Shown: positions 1 to 8,039 of the stretch, in pieces
Numbering within the stretch: position 1 is the first letter of the stretch
Layout of the letters: each line of letters begins with the position of its first letter
Notes under the pieces: model-generated
Told to the model about the DNA's origin: nothing
The model's database searches: none
Seen by the model: the letters and a program-made list of their open reading frames with translations, nothing else
Made by a program: the position numbers and the translations under genes
NCBI GenBank assembly: GCA_030073355.1
Contig: JALDTH010000004.1
Coordinates: forward strand, 1-36,374
Origin: Candidatus Midichloria sp.
GTDB taxonomy: Bacteria; Pseudomonadota; Alphaproteobacteria; Rickettsiales; Midichloriaceae
Reading direction: 5' to 3'
DNA length: 36,374 bases

Positions 1-222
1 TTATCTCTAATTGCTTATTGACTCAAATCAGCTAAACCTTCTGTTAAATTCTCTCCTTAATCCAAAACTTGAGGTTTTAACAAGCTGAGCTTGCTAAGTG
101 GAGGCAATGGCTTTGTGGTGTGATGTAAACTCAATTTGAAACCCATTTAATTCCTTGAGCAATAGGAATATACTTAGTACCTTCGCCACATTGTTAATTT
201 AACAGTAAATTGTACCGCGCTT
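1..222. other. Left edge, no recognisable gene
   Basis: I see no sustained reading frame with a recognisable product on either strand before the stop codon of the DsbA-like gene at 223. The stretch is AT-rich and frames are interrupted often. It may hold the decayed end of a gene lying outside the window, but nothing identifies it. Confidence 0.4.
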
Positions 223-861
223 CTATTCCTTAGAGATATTGCTGTATAATTTAATCCTCGAATCAATTTTTGTTGCTAGCGAGTCGTAAGCAATAGCTCC
301 TTCTATTCTTTCTCCATTAAGAAAAAAAACTGGAGTGGCATTTATTTCTAGTATTTTAGAAGCCTTAAAGGCCTCACTATATATACTGTCTTTAAGCTCT
401 TTATTCTGTAAACACTTATCAAAATCACTTTTTTCCATGCCAGACAATTTCGCTATATTACAAAGTGATTTTTCAAAATTGGTGCTATACCTCCACGATT
501 CTTGGGATAAGAATAAGCCATTTAAGAAAGGAAAATAGTTATTGCTACAAGAAGCTAGCATAGCAGCGAATAAAGAGGGCTTATTAGTAGGGAAGTTTCG
601 GTGTACGTATACTAAAATGCCTTTATCTATATAATTCTCCTTAATTTTAGGTAAAGTACTGATATGGAAATCTGCACAGTGAGGGCACGCAAGTGAGGAG
701 TATTCTATTAATACTATCTTAGCATTTTTATTACCTAAAAATTTATCATTGGAATTAATCTGAAGCACTTCGGCTTTTTCGTTTTTAGTTGCCGCTGCGC
801 TAGATAAAATTTGAGTAAAAAATAATAGCGCGCAATAAATAATAATTTGTATAAAATTCAT
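223..861 (-). CDS. DsbA-family thiol:disulfide interchange protein
   Basis: Predicted exported thioredoxin-fold oxidoreductase of about 212 residues that would form or shuffle disulfides in periplasmic proteins. Visible signs are a hydrophobic N-terminal signal segment (MNFIQIIIYCALLFF), a CPHC redox motif in the context SLACPHCADFH, and a cis-proline loop NATPVFF near the C-terminus, all standard for the DsbA/COG1651 family. The open frame continues upstream to 1074, but the first 60 or so residues of that longer frame are the C-terminus of the broken rph gene, so I place the start at the ATG at 861, just before the signal peptide. The ribosome-binding site there is weak. It is the last gene of the minus-strand run that starts with psd. 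With rph dead, the gene may depend on readthrough transcription from upstream. Family assignment is firm; the exact substrate is unknown. Confidence 0.85.
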   Translation of the reverse strand: MNFIQIIIYCALLFFTQILSSAAATKNEKAEVLQINSNDKFLGNKNAKIVLIEYSSLACPHCADFHISTLPKIKENYIDKGILVYVHRNFPTNKPSLFAAMLASCSNNYFPFLNGLFLSQESWRYSTNFEKSLCNIAKLSGMEKSDFDKCLQNKELKDSIYSEAFKASKILEINATPVFFLNGERIEGAIAYDSLATKIDSRIKLYSNISKE

Positions 862-890
862 TTTACTTAAACATTTAAAAGTTATGACAT

Positions 891-1599
891 TATTTTTTAA
901 TGTTTCTCTTTGTTTTAGCAATAACTTTTGAGTTCCTTCTTTAGCTATTTTTAGTAATTCATTAAAAGAAGTCTTTTCTCCTGTTGCTTGGATTTCTATT
1001 AATTTGTTAAAGCCATCAAAGACAAAGTCGGCATCTATATCAGCCTTACTGTCTTCGTTATAAATCCAAATCAATTAGTGGTTTACCATTAATAATGCCA
1101 CAAGAAACAGCAGCTATCTGCGTTTTCATTGGAGAGCGCTTTATTATTCCAGAATGTATCATAGTTTTTATCGCTTCGCATAAAAGCTAAAGCTATATAA
1201 CCTCCGGTGATAGCAGCGGTTTTGGTGCCGCCATCAGCCTGTATTACATCACAGTCTATAATAATCTGCCTCTCACCTAAAATTTTTAAATCAATAACAG
1301 CCCTTAAGAGATCTGCCAATCAACCTTTATATTTCTTAAGTTCTTCCTGCTTGTTTGCCTTTAGTTGCTTCACGTTGAAGGCGTGAACCTGTTGATCGCA
1401 TTAGCATCCCATATTCAGCAGTGACCCAGCCTTGTCCAGTATTCCTTAGGAATTGCGGGACTTTTTTATCAAGGCTTGCAGTACATATTACGGTTGTGTC
1501 ACCAAATTTTATTAAACAGGATCCTTCAGCATGCTTGTTATAGCCAGCTATAATTTCTACCGGTCTTAATTCGTTATAGTATCTATTATACGATCTCAT
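891..1599 (-). pseudogene. rph: Ribonuclease PH, multiply broken
   Basis: RNase PH is a phosphate-dependent 3' exonuclease that trims tRNA ends. The N-terminal piece ([14 protein letters not shown], later [12 protein letters not shown]) matches the family, but directly after GRT two in-frame TAA codons stand where family members have LEIQ. A frameshift follows (RLI, then [14 protein letters not shown]), then [15 protein letters not shown] is readable. Another frameshift is needed to reach [18 protein letters not shown], and a third to reach EDSKADIDADFVFDGFNKL and the C-terminal helix ending LLLKQRETLKN. The last piece has lost its stop codon and runs in frame into the DsbA-like gene. At least two nonsense changes and three frameshifts exclude a working enzyme. 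The start lies 2 bases after the stop of the upstream methyltransferase gene, so it was cotranscribed with it. Confidence 0.93.
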
Positions 1600-1601
1600 G
1601 G

Positions 1602-2252
1602 TTATTCTATATAGTTTAGGCTACAATGGTATATTTCTTGACGATCTAATTGATCTTGATGTTTTTTCGTATATATAACTGCCATAGCCATGCCAGAAGA
1701 TGTTTGCTCAATGCTTACTAATCTTCCGCCATTGCTTAATTGCTCAAACAATATTTCGAGTGTTTTCCGGAGTGCTCCGTTAATAAAAATAATATCATAA
1801 GGGGCTTTATCAGGGTGACCATAGCTGAAGTCACCGGAGTGAATGGCGAAATTGTCAATACCTAAAATACTTAAATTATGTTTTGCACTTACTATTAAAT
1901 GTAAATCATTTTCAATACCGACCACAGCTCTAGATAACAACGCGAGGACTGCTGTTGAGTATCCTAAGCCGCAGCCAATATCTAGAACTATATCTGTTTT
2001 TTTGATAGCGCAGGCTTGAAGCATTTTTGCAAAAATAACTGGCTCCAAGATAATTCTACCAGAACCTGCGCTTATACTACCTTCGCTATATGCAACTAGC
2101 TGGAATTTACCTTCTACAAACATGTGCTTAGGGACAGATTTTAGTGTGTTTAATACAGCAATATCAGTGACATTGTTCGGTACTATCTGATTTTGTACCA
2201 TATTATTTCTAGCTTTCACTAAGTTTTGATCTTCTGTAGTTAAATTTTGCAT
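1602..2252 (-). CDS. pcm: Protein-L-isoaspartate O-methyltransferase family protein
   Basis: SAM-dependent methyltransferase of the PCMT family, which in general repairs isoaspartyl residues in aged proteins. The SAM-binding motif I is clear ([16 protein letters not shown]), preceded by a family-like N-terminal helix ([13 protein letters not shown]) and followed by GIENDLHLI and the motif YDIIFINGA. In the classical enzymes the active-site stretch upstream of motif I contains a conserved serine; here the corresponding region reads [14 protein letters not shown], which resembles the alphaproteobacterial subfamily whose repair activity is uncertain. I use the ATG at 2252 (MQNLTTED), giving 216 residues; an in-frame GTG at 2291 would add 13. 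The gene sits between fabI and rph on the same strand. Fold assignment is secure; true repair function is less certain. Confidence 0.82.
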   Translation of the reverse strand: MQNLTTEDQNLVKARNNMVQNQIVPNNVTDIAVLNTLKSVPKHMFVEGKFQLVAYSEGSISAGSGRIILEPVIFAKMLQACAIKKTDIVLDIGCGLGYSTAVLALLSRAVVGIENDLHLIVSAKHNLSILGIDNFAIHSGDFSYGHPDKAPYDIIFINGALRKTLEILFEQLSNGGRLVSIEQTSSGMAMAVIYTKKHQDQLDRQEIYHCSLNYIE

Positions 2253-2335
2253 AAGGATTAAATCTTCTACTATAGAAATAAATTTAAACACTCTTATCGG
2301 ATAATTGCAATCTTTTAAAGTAGTTGAATATATGT

Positions 2336-3127
2336 CTAATTTGAATCTTGAGACATTTTCATTCCAATAGAATGATAACCGCTATCTACGTGAAGAATCT
2401 CGCCTGTTACTCCGGAGCTCAAGTTGCTCAATAGATAAAGAGCGCTACGGCCAACATCATGAATATCAATATTTCTCCTTAAAGGAGTATTTTGCTCAGT
2501 CCAGCTTAGTACCGATTTGAAATCAGAAATCCCAGAAGCAGCAAGAGTCCTAACAGGTCCTGCTGAGATTGCATTAATTCTAATATTGCTTTTTCCTAAG
2601 TCGGTAGCAATATACCTAACACTAGCTTCCAAAGCTGCCTTTGCAACTCCCATAACGTTATAGTTGGGAACTGCTTTTTCAGCACCATAATAAGAGAGGG
2701 TAATAATAGAACCGCCATCAGTCATCAATTCAGCTGCATATTTTGAAACTGCTGCAAAAGAATAGCAAGAGACGTTCATAGTTAAAGTAAAGTTCTCTAA
2801 GCTAGTGTCCACATACCTTCCACTTAGCTCATCCTTATTGGAGAAGGCTATTGCGTGCACTAAAAAATCAAGCTTACCCCATTTTTCTTTTATTAGAGCA
2901 AAAGTTTTTTTCAATGACTCCTGGTCACAAACATCACACATAACAAGAAAATCAGAACCCAAGCTAGCGGCAAGTGGGGTCACTCTTTTTTCTAATATCT
3001 CACCTTGGTAAGAAAAAGCTAATTCTGCTCCATGATTAGCACATTCCTGAGCTATCCCCCAAGCCATAGATTTATCATTGGCAAGACCCATTATCAAACC
3101 TTTTTTACCTTCAAGTAATTTATTCAT
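2336..3127 (-). CDS. fabI: Enoyl-[acyl-carrier-protein] reductase (NADH)
   Basis: FabI performs the last reduction of each fatty-acid elongation cycle, converting enoyl-ACP to acyl-ACP. The sequence shows the N-terminal nucleotide-binding signature GLANDKSMAWGIA, the segment LVHAIAFSNKDEL, and the catalytic region with SYYGAEKAVPNYNVMGVAKA, which contains the Tyr-x6-Lys pair of FabI. The length of 263 residues is normal for the family. It lies 18 bases downstream of the 17 kDa lipoprotein gene on the same strand and appears intact, so fatty-acid synthesis is retained. Confidence 0.97.
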   Translation of the reverse strand: MNKLLEGKKGLIMGLANDKSMAWGIAQECANHGAELAFSYQGEILEKRVTPLAASLGSDFLVMCDVCDQESLKKTFALIKEKWGKLDFLVHAIAFSNKDELSGRYVDTSLENFTLTMNVSCYSFAAVSKYAAELMTDGGSIITLSYYGAEKAVPNYNVMGVAKAALEASVRYIATDLGKSNIRINAISAGPVRTLAASGISDFKSVLSWTEQNTPLRRNIDIHDVGRSALYLLSNLSSGVTGEILHVDSGYHSIGMKMSQDSN

Positions 3128-3145
3128 TTATAACCTTTTTAAATT

Positions 3146-3640
3146 TTATTGAATTATTCCCCAAGCTCCATCATCTCTTCTGCAAGCCTGCCCAAATGCT
3201 TGCTGAGTTTTACCGCTGATCTTTACGGTTTGAGCATACTCACGGCAATTTTGACCTTGTACTACATAAGTTCTGGTTGGTACCATATATCCGCTTACAC
3301 CAGTATCTGGATTTTTCCAAGAAACTCGTTGCCCAGTTTTAGCGTATTCCAAGGCTTTTTGCTGTGTTCTATTCATGGCCTCTATATCAGCATGGTCTAA
3401 TTGCGCGCCAATGGAGTGCCCCATTAAGCTGCCAGCTAGACCTCCGATAGTGATTGCAGCTGCATTTCCAGCTCCGCCTCCGACATGTGACCCTAGAAGG
3501 CCACCAACAATGGCCCCACCTATTGTGCCTACGTGAGTTTTATTTATCTTACCAGCTTGATTAGTTGAGGGTACACATCCTACAACTGCTAAAGATAATA
3601 TAATAGCGGTGGTGATAGTTTTTAGCGAGAATTTATTCAT
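3146..3640 (-). CDS. 17 kDa surface antigen-type glycine-zipper lipoprotein
   Basis: Predicted outer-membrane lipoprotein of about 164 residues similar to the rickettsial 17 kDa common antigen. A signal peptide (MNKFSLKTITTAIILSLAVV) ends in a lipobox with Cys at GC. It is followed by a glycine-zipper segment of GG and GxxxG repeats (IGGAIVGGLLGSHVGGGAG), a polar helix, and a C-terminal domain with the family-like stretch CREYAQTVKISGKTQQAFG and paired cysteines. I place the start at the ATG at 3640, because it directly precedes the signal peptide and has a GAG-type ribosome-binding site; a longer frame to 3670 adds an implausible polar leader. Together with its flanks it forms a cluster of envelope and lipid genes (psd, fabI). 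The molecular role of this family is not well defined. Confidence 0.9.
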   Translation of the reverse strand: MNKFSLKTITTAIILSLAVVGCVPSTNQAGKINKTHVGTIGGAIVGGLLGSHVGGGAGNAAAITIGGLAGSLMGHSIGAQLDHADIEAMNRTQQKALEYAKTGQRVSWKNPDTGVSGYMVPTRTYVVQGQNCREYAQTVKISGKTQQAFGQACRRDDGAWGIIQ

Positions 3641-3730
3641 AATTTTTCTCAAATCGTTAATTAGAATCAACTTTGAGTATTCTATTTTTAAAAATAGAAT
3701 AAAGCAAATAAAAATAATTAAGGCAGCTAG

Positions 3731-4432
3731 CTATCTATTTTCCCAAGTTATTTCTTCTTTCTCATTAGCGCCACTCAATCTAGCCATAATGGTTTCTCCG
3801 CCAATTGCAGTTTGCCCTTCTGCAACAAGAATTTTGGCGGTATCTGGAATATAAACATCAACTCTGCTACCAAACCTAATTATACCGAATCTCTTACCAG
3901 CAAATACCTGCTCATTCTCTTTAGCGTTACAAACGATCCTCCTTGCTATCAAGCCAGCTATTTGTACCAATGCCACATTTTGATTATCAGGAGTTTTAAT
4001 TAGTAAGGACTGTCTTTCATTATCTTCACTTGCTTTATCCAAAGATGCATTTAAAAATTTGCCGAGATGATAATGGGCTTTCTCAATAACTCCGTCTACA
4101 GCTATTCGATTAACGTGCACATCAAAAACATTTAAGAATATACTAATTCTTGTCATTTCTTTTTCTACCATATCAAGTTCTTTAGGAGGAGCTGCTCTGG
4201 TAATCCTTTGTATAAGACCATCAGCAGGGCTTATAACTAGGCACTTAGCGACTGGGGTGATTCTTTCTGGATCGCGGAAAAAATAAATGCACCATATAGT
4301 AAGTATCACTCCTATCCAACCGAATGTGTTAGATATCGCAAACAAAACAAACGTTGCTAATGCAAAACATAAAACAAAGACATAACCTTCTTTATGAATT
4401 GTAGGTACCCAATCTTTAAAGCTTTCAAACAT
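3731..4432 (-). CDS. psd: Phosphatidylserine decarboxylase proenzyme
   Basis: Converts phosphatidylserine to phosphatidylethanolamine at the inner membrane using a self-generated pyruvoyl group. The 233-residue protein has an N-terminal hydrophobic segment (FVLCFALATFVLFAI and a second following it), the core motifs ISPADGLI and FLNVFDVHVNRIAVDG, and a C-terminal FGSRVDVYIP, whose Gly-Ser bond is the expected self-cleavage site of the short Psd type. It is the first gene of the minus-strand run and is divergent from the LOG gene, with 90 bases between them that must hold both promoters. In many relatives the phosphatidylserine synthase gene pssA follows directly; here the 17 kDa lipoprotein gene is in that place and no pssA is seen in the window. 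Confidence 0.93.
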   Translation of the reverse strand: MFESFKDWVPTIHKEGYVFVLCFALATFVLFAISNTFGWIGVILTIWCIYFFRDPERITPVAKCLVISPADGLIQRITRAAPPKELDMVEKEMTRISIFLNVFDVHVNRIAVDGVIEKAHYHLGKFLNASLDKASEDNERQSLLIKTPDNQNVALVQIAGLIARRIVCNAKENEQVFAGKRFGIIRFGSRVDVYIPDTAKILVAEGQTAIGGETIMARLSGANEKEEITWENR

Positions 4433-4522
4433 TTTCTTTTAGTGTTATATATTTTTCATAAAAATGAGTTATACCACAAACTTAATTATTAGAAAGCGTA
4501 ATTTTAAAATACAAGTGTCAAT

Positions 4523-5071
4523 ATGAGCTACCATAATATATGTGTTTTTTGCGGAGCGAGTGAATTAGTCGATAATAAATACAAGGAACTAGCTGCAAAA
4601 TTTGGGGAAGAAATAGGAAAAACAAAGCGCCATTTGATATATGGCGGAGGCGGTTCTGGCTTAATGGGTATAGTTTCGAAATCTGCAAAAGAAAGTGGGG
4701 CGAGAGTCACTGGAATATTTCCTAAAATAATAGAGAAAGTTGAGCTATTAAGCTGGGAAGTTGATGAATTAATTTTTGTAGATAACTTGTTTATCCGTAA
4801 AGAGCGAATGCTAAAAAAGTCAGATGCTTTTGTTATTTTACCAGGAGGATTTGGCACTCTTGATGAACTATTTGAAGTTGTTACTTTAAAAAATCTTTGT
4901 ATTAACGGCGTTTGTGAAAAGCCCGTCTTTATATTAAATCAGGATAATTTTTGGGGACCGCTGTTTGACCTATTTGAAAAAGTTATCAATGAAAAATTTG
5001 CAAGTCCTATAATTAAGTCTAACTATGAGTTCGTCAATAGCATTGAAGAACTAATTAATCGCTTGAAGTAA
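4523..5071 (+). CDS. LOG family protein (TIGR00730 type)
   Basis: A 182-residue Rossmann-fold protein of the LOG family (LONELY GUY), with the two diagnostic motifs GGGGSGLMGIVS and PGGFGTLDELFEVVT. The arginine-containing segment RKERM between them is also typical. Family members are nucleoside 5'-monophosphate phosphoribohydrolases, releasing adenine or cytokinin-type bases; many were once misannotated as lysine decarboxylases. The physiological substrate in this organism cannot be read from sequence. It is a single gene, divergent from psd, with no downstream partner, followed by a degraded region. Confidence 0.9.
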   Translation: MSYHNICVFCGASELVDNKYKELAAKFGEEIGKTKRHLIYGGGGSGLMGIVSKSAKESGARVTGIFPKIIEKVELLSWEVDELIFVDNLFIRKERMLKKSDAFVILPGGFGTLDELFEVVTLKNLCINGVCEKPVFILNQDNFWGPLFDLFEKVINEKFASPIIKSNYEFVNSIEELINRLK

Positions 5072-5104
5072 GCGAGATAAATAAAGTACCATAAAAATAT
5101 TCCT

Positions 5105-5672
5105 TCAACAGCTTAGATGTTCATATAATACTTCTACATTTGTGATCAATCCAAGATCATTCCAAATACAGAAATCAGTACTTAGGGTAACTTACTATCG
5201 GTGTGCTACAAGTTCAGTATCAGTACATCTAATTGCTCCATCCTCACACAATTGAAGTGCTAGTGCACTATTGGGTGTGACACTAGCTATTGCTGTTTTT
5301 GCATATTGCAGATTAATTTAAGGGTGCTGAAAATTTCAGCTTTTACTTTTGATAATTACGTGCATAAAGATGAGGTGGTAGTAATAGGTGTTGTTGGCGT
5401 ACTAGTAGTTGTGGTAGTTGTCGTAGGTTTTGTTGTGGATGTAGTAGTTGTATTTGGTACAAAATTTTTGGCTAAAATCGGCATAGGCCTGCATCATTTT
5501 TTCCGCTTGGATTAGCTAAAAAAGCTCCAATGATCACATCATCTAAACCACTCCTGTTTATACCTCCAATTACTGAACTGAATATCCTGCTTGGTCACTA
5601 GCATTAATCCTATTAATCACTAACCCAAAGACAGTTGATGTCAAAGGGAAGATAGCTCAAAATGCCGTTTTC
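5105..5672 (-). pseudogene. Relic of an FG-GAP repeat protein with a Thr-rich linker
   Basis: Read on the minus strand, broken frames from about 5672 down to 5505 give pieces that assemble into one FG-GAP (integrin-alpha type) repeat: KTAF, a TGA stop, AIFPLTSTVFGLVINRINAS, then DQAGYSV, a frameshift, SVIGGINRSGLDDVIIGAFL and ANPSGKNDAG. The acidic loop and DDVIIGA are the calcium-binding hallmark of such repeats. Further along, 5368-5462 encodes a run of mostly threonine with some Pro, Ser and Lys, typical of a linker in a surface or secreted protein. Beyond that, short open pieces such as ALALQLCEDGAIRCTDTELV continue with more stops. No intact frame remains. The original gene was probably much larger with several repeats. 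The valine-rich frame on the plus strand here is only the shadow of the threonine codons. Confidence 0.7.
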
Positions 5673-5976
5673 TATGAATCATAGTTAACGTCAAAAACCT
5701 AACTCTAGCTTCATTAAGCCAGTTTGAAAGTCAAGCTTCTTGAGTGCTGTTTTTGTAATGACGGCGTATTGAATAAAAAAACAGACTCACCAAATTAACC
5801 AATATAAGATTACTGCTGCGAGTCAATATTTTCTTAGAGAGTTTGGGAATTAATCCGAAATCTGGTTGGTAACATGTTGTTTTGTCTAAATAGATAGCAA
5901 GCTCTTAGAAAACCAAACTACTTTTGAAAATAGCCCGAACAGTGTAAGCAACTAAAAAAAGCATTTAAGATTTATA

Positions 5977-6051
5977 TGGTGCCGCCGGCGGGAATCGAAC
6001 CCACGACCTCTTCATTACCAATGAAGTGCACTACCACTGTGCTACGGAGGC
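5977..6051 (-). tRNA. tRNA-Thr (anticodon GGU)
   Basis: A 75-base cloverleaf with encoded CCA reads 5' to 3' on the minus strand from 6051. The D arm uses GCAC/GUGC, the anticodon stem CUUCA/UGAAG encloses a loop with anticodon GGU, the variable region is AGGUC, and the T arm is GUGGG-UUCGAUU-CCCGC. The acceptor stem pairs GCCUCCG with CGGCGGC, which leaves one mismatch (U4 against C69). It decodes ACC and ACU. It stands alone between the FG-GAP relic and the aldolase relic. Confidence 0.95.
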
Positions 6052-6145
6052 ATAAAAGATAACTTGGTATAGACTTCTATAAAATAACTTGGCTTTTTAC
6101 AAGTCTTTTGTTCACTTAAGAAGGATTTATTTTTTATTTTAGCTG

Positions 6146-6833
6146 TTATTTTATACGCTTAATTGCTCTAACCCAGGCTTCCCAATCTCTTTCTCCTAAA
6201 ATTTCTTCAAACGACAATAAGTCCTTAACAGCTTTTTGGCAAATTTCTTCTGGTATTCGTAAATAGTCTTTATTCATACTTAAGGTGATAGCTTGAGTCT
6301 GGCAAGCTTTCTCTAAATGATAAGTATAGAACATAGCTTCTTCGATATGTTGGCCACATATTATTGCTCCGTGATGACGCATCAGCATAAGCATTTTAGA
6401 GCCTAAGTCATGGGCAATTTTTTGTCCATAATTTTTATCTAGAACCAGAGAGTTATAAGAATGATAAGCAATATTGTTGTAAAAATGTAAAACCTATTTT
6501 GATTGATTGGTAATAAACCTTCTCTTAGCGTGGAAACAGCGGTAATATAGGGAGTATGTATATGAAAAACGCAATTGATATCTGGGCGATTTCTATAGAC
6601 TGCAGCATGGGTTATATAACCGGTTTCATTATAATGTTTTTCTTTGCCCTCTAAAATCTCTCCATCAAGAGATACCCTTGAGCAAGTTTTCAGTTCCTAC
6701 TTCTTCAAAACGAAGGCCAAATTGATATATATAAAAACTTATGTATGATCATCTAATCTCTAAGATAAGCAAGTATATGATATGCTTGTGCAAGCTTCTT
6801 CTTACGATTTAGTTCGATTAAATCTACTACCAT
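6146..6833 (-). pseudogene. Class II aldolase/adducin family protein, broken
   Basis: The family includes metal-dependent sugar-phosphate aldolases and epimerases. From the ATG at 6831-6833, broken frames give an N-terminus (ELNRKKKLAQAYHILAYL), then a stop and an apparent deletion, then [15 protein letters not shown], a frameshift, and LDGEIL. After this come [20 protein letters not shown], carrying the His-x-His metal ligands, [19 protein letters not shown], another frameshift, [15 protein letters not shown], and finally the C-terminus with RHHGAIICG and [10 protein letters not shown], which is open to 6146. The original start lies 4 bases after the stop of atpF with an AAGGG ribosome-binding site, so it was the tail gene of the F0 operon. 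Several independent lesions make it non-functional. Confidence 0.88.
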
Positions 6834-6837
6834 ACCC

Positions 6838-7317
6838 TTAAGACACTAACCTACCTAGTATTTCTTGAAGATTAAGTTTTTCATTGGTAGCTGAAATTGG
6901 TTTATTAGTTTTTAATAATTCTTTTTCCACTGCTGCAAATACCGTAGTTATTACATATTCCCGTAATCGAGCAGTTTCAATTTGGTTTTGGTAAATAAGT
7001 GATTGTTCGATTATCTCTGCTCTTTTCTGCTCAAGTTCAGCAAGCTTTTTATTCGCTGCAGATTTTAAATTCTCAATACGTTTTTTAGTCAAGTCTAAAA
7101 TTTCAACGCATTTTTTATCGGTTAATTTATTTTCTTCAATAAGTTCTGCTAAAGCCTTTTCGGCCTCTTCCCGAATTTTTAAAGATTCTGTTATATCTTT
7201 TTGTATTTCATTTATCTTCTCATTAATCATTTTAGCGATGAGCCTTTTCGTAGGCATAAAAGCCAGGGCAATAAATGTAATAAAAGAAATTGCAATCCAA
7301 AGATCAGCTGTAATCAT
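6838..7317 (-). CDS. atpF: F0F1 ATP synthase subunit b
   Basis: One of two b-type stator subunits that link the membrane F0 sector to F1. The 159-residue protein has a short N-terminal membrane helix (ADLWIAISFITFIALAFM) followed by a long charged coiled-coil rich in Glu, Lys and Ala. It overlaps the b' gene by 14 bases, indicating translational coupling. Two different b-like proteins in tandem are normal for alphaproteobacteria. The last gene of the surviving F0 operon. Confidence 0.92.
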   Translation of the reverse strand: MITADLWIAISFITFIALAFMPTKRLIAKMINEKINEIQKDITESLKIREEAEKALAELIEENKLTDKKCVEILDLTKKRIENLKSAANKKLAELEQKRAEIIEQSLIYQNQIETARLREYVITTVFAAVEKELLKTNKPISATNEKLNLQEILGRLVS

Positions 7318-7771
7318 TTTTTCTTCCTGAGTTTTGATCGAGAGTTAAAGATGATAAAAGAATTTGTTTCAATTCTTCAACAATAGCAGGGACGCCTTGA
7401 GCTATTTCTAAGTTTCCTAAGTAGGTTAATTCAGCTGCTTTTTCTTTTAAGATTGTAGAAGTTATATTGTCATTTTCAACAGCTTTTGTTTCAAGTATTA
7501 ATTTAACTTCTAGGTCTGCCTCAAGGCTCATAATTTGTGCGTTTTCATTTGTCGCTTTAAGTTTTGCTTCTATTGCAGTTCTTATTTCTTTAGCTTTTTT
7601 AATAGCTTCTTCTGCAGCATTTAAATTATTTTTTATTAAATCTATTCTTGAATTTATGATTTCTTCAATTTTTGGAAAAAACAAAAACCATACTAATGAA
7701 TAAAGAATAAAGAAGCTGATCAGGAGCCACAGAAACTGACCTAAGTAGGTAGAGAAGTCAAGCTGAGGCAT
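7304..7771 (-). CDS. atpF': F0F1 ATP synthase subunit b'
   Basis: Second stator subunit, 155 residues. It has the characteristic b' N-terminus with a membrane helix (FLWLLISFFILYSLVWFLFF) followed by P-K-I-E-E-I-I-N-S-R, which is the family hallmark region, and then a charged alpha-helical coiled coil. It lies 14 bases after atpE and overlaps atpF by 14 bases on the same strand. It would form a b/b' heterodimer with AtpF that holds the F1 catalytic head still against rotation. Confidence 0.92.
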   Translation of the reverse strand: MPQLDFSTYLGQFLWLLISFFILYSLVWFLFFPKIEEIINSRIDLIKNNLNAAEEAIKKAKEIRTAIEAKLKATNENAQIMSLEADLEVKLILETKAVENDNITSTILKEKAAELTYLGNLEIAQGVPAIVEELKQILLSSLTLDQNSGRKNDYS

Positions 7772-7785
7772 TTTTCTTCCTATGG

Positions 7786-8013
7786 TTAGATAACAAAAAG
7801 TAGTAATAATGCAATTAAGAAGGCAAAAAGACCCATGGCTTCTGCAAGGCCTGCTCCTATAAAGGCATTCTTCATCAGTTGAGGTTCAGCAGAAGGGTTA
7901 CGAGCAATGCCATTTAATAACGCAGCAAATATGGATCCAACTCCAACCGCGGCTCCAAGCATTGCAATTGCCATTAAGCCTACCCCAATAAATTTTAAAG
8001 ATTCTAATTCCAT
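7786..8013 (-). CDS. atpE: F0F1 ATP synthase subunit c (proteolipid)
   Basis: Forms the rotating proton-carrying ring. The 75-residue protein has two hydrophobic helices joined by the polar loop [10 protein letters not shown], which matches the RNP-type loop of the family. The second helix contains [13 protein letters not shown], whose Glu is the proton-binding carboxylate. Neighbouring residues show no obvious sodium-type ligand set, so proton coupling is expected. Length and motifs are normal. It lies between atpB and the b' gene on the minus strand. Confidence 0.97.
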   Translation of the reverse strand: MELESLKFIGVGLMAIAMLGAAVGVGSIFAALLNGIARNPSAEPQLMKNAFIGAGLAEAMGLFAFLIALLLLFVI

Positions 8014-8039
8014 TTGGTTCCTCGTTTATTTAAAATCAA

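Noticed and set aside
223..1074. A 283-codon DsbA fusion protein
   Set aside because: The first part is the C-terminus of the broken rph gene; the signal peptide begins at 861, so the longer frame is an accident of a lost stop codon.
5306..5515. Valine-rich 69-residue plus-strand ORF
   Set aside because: It is the complement of threonine codons in the minus-strand FG-GAP/Thr-rich relic and has no recognisable features of its own.
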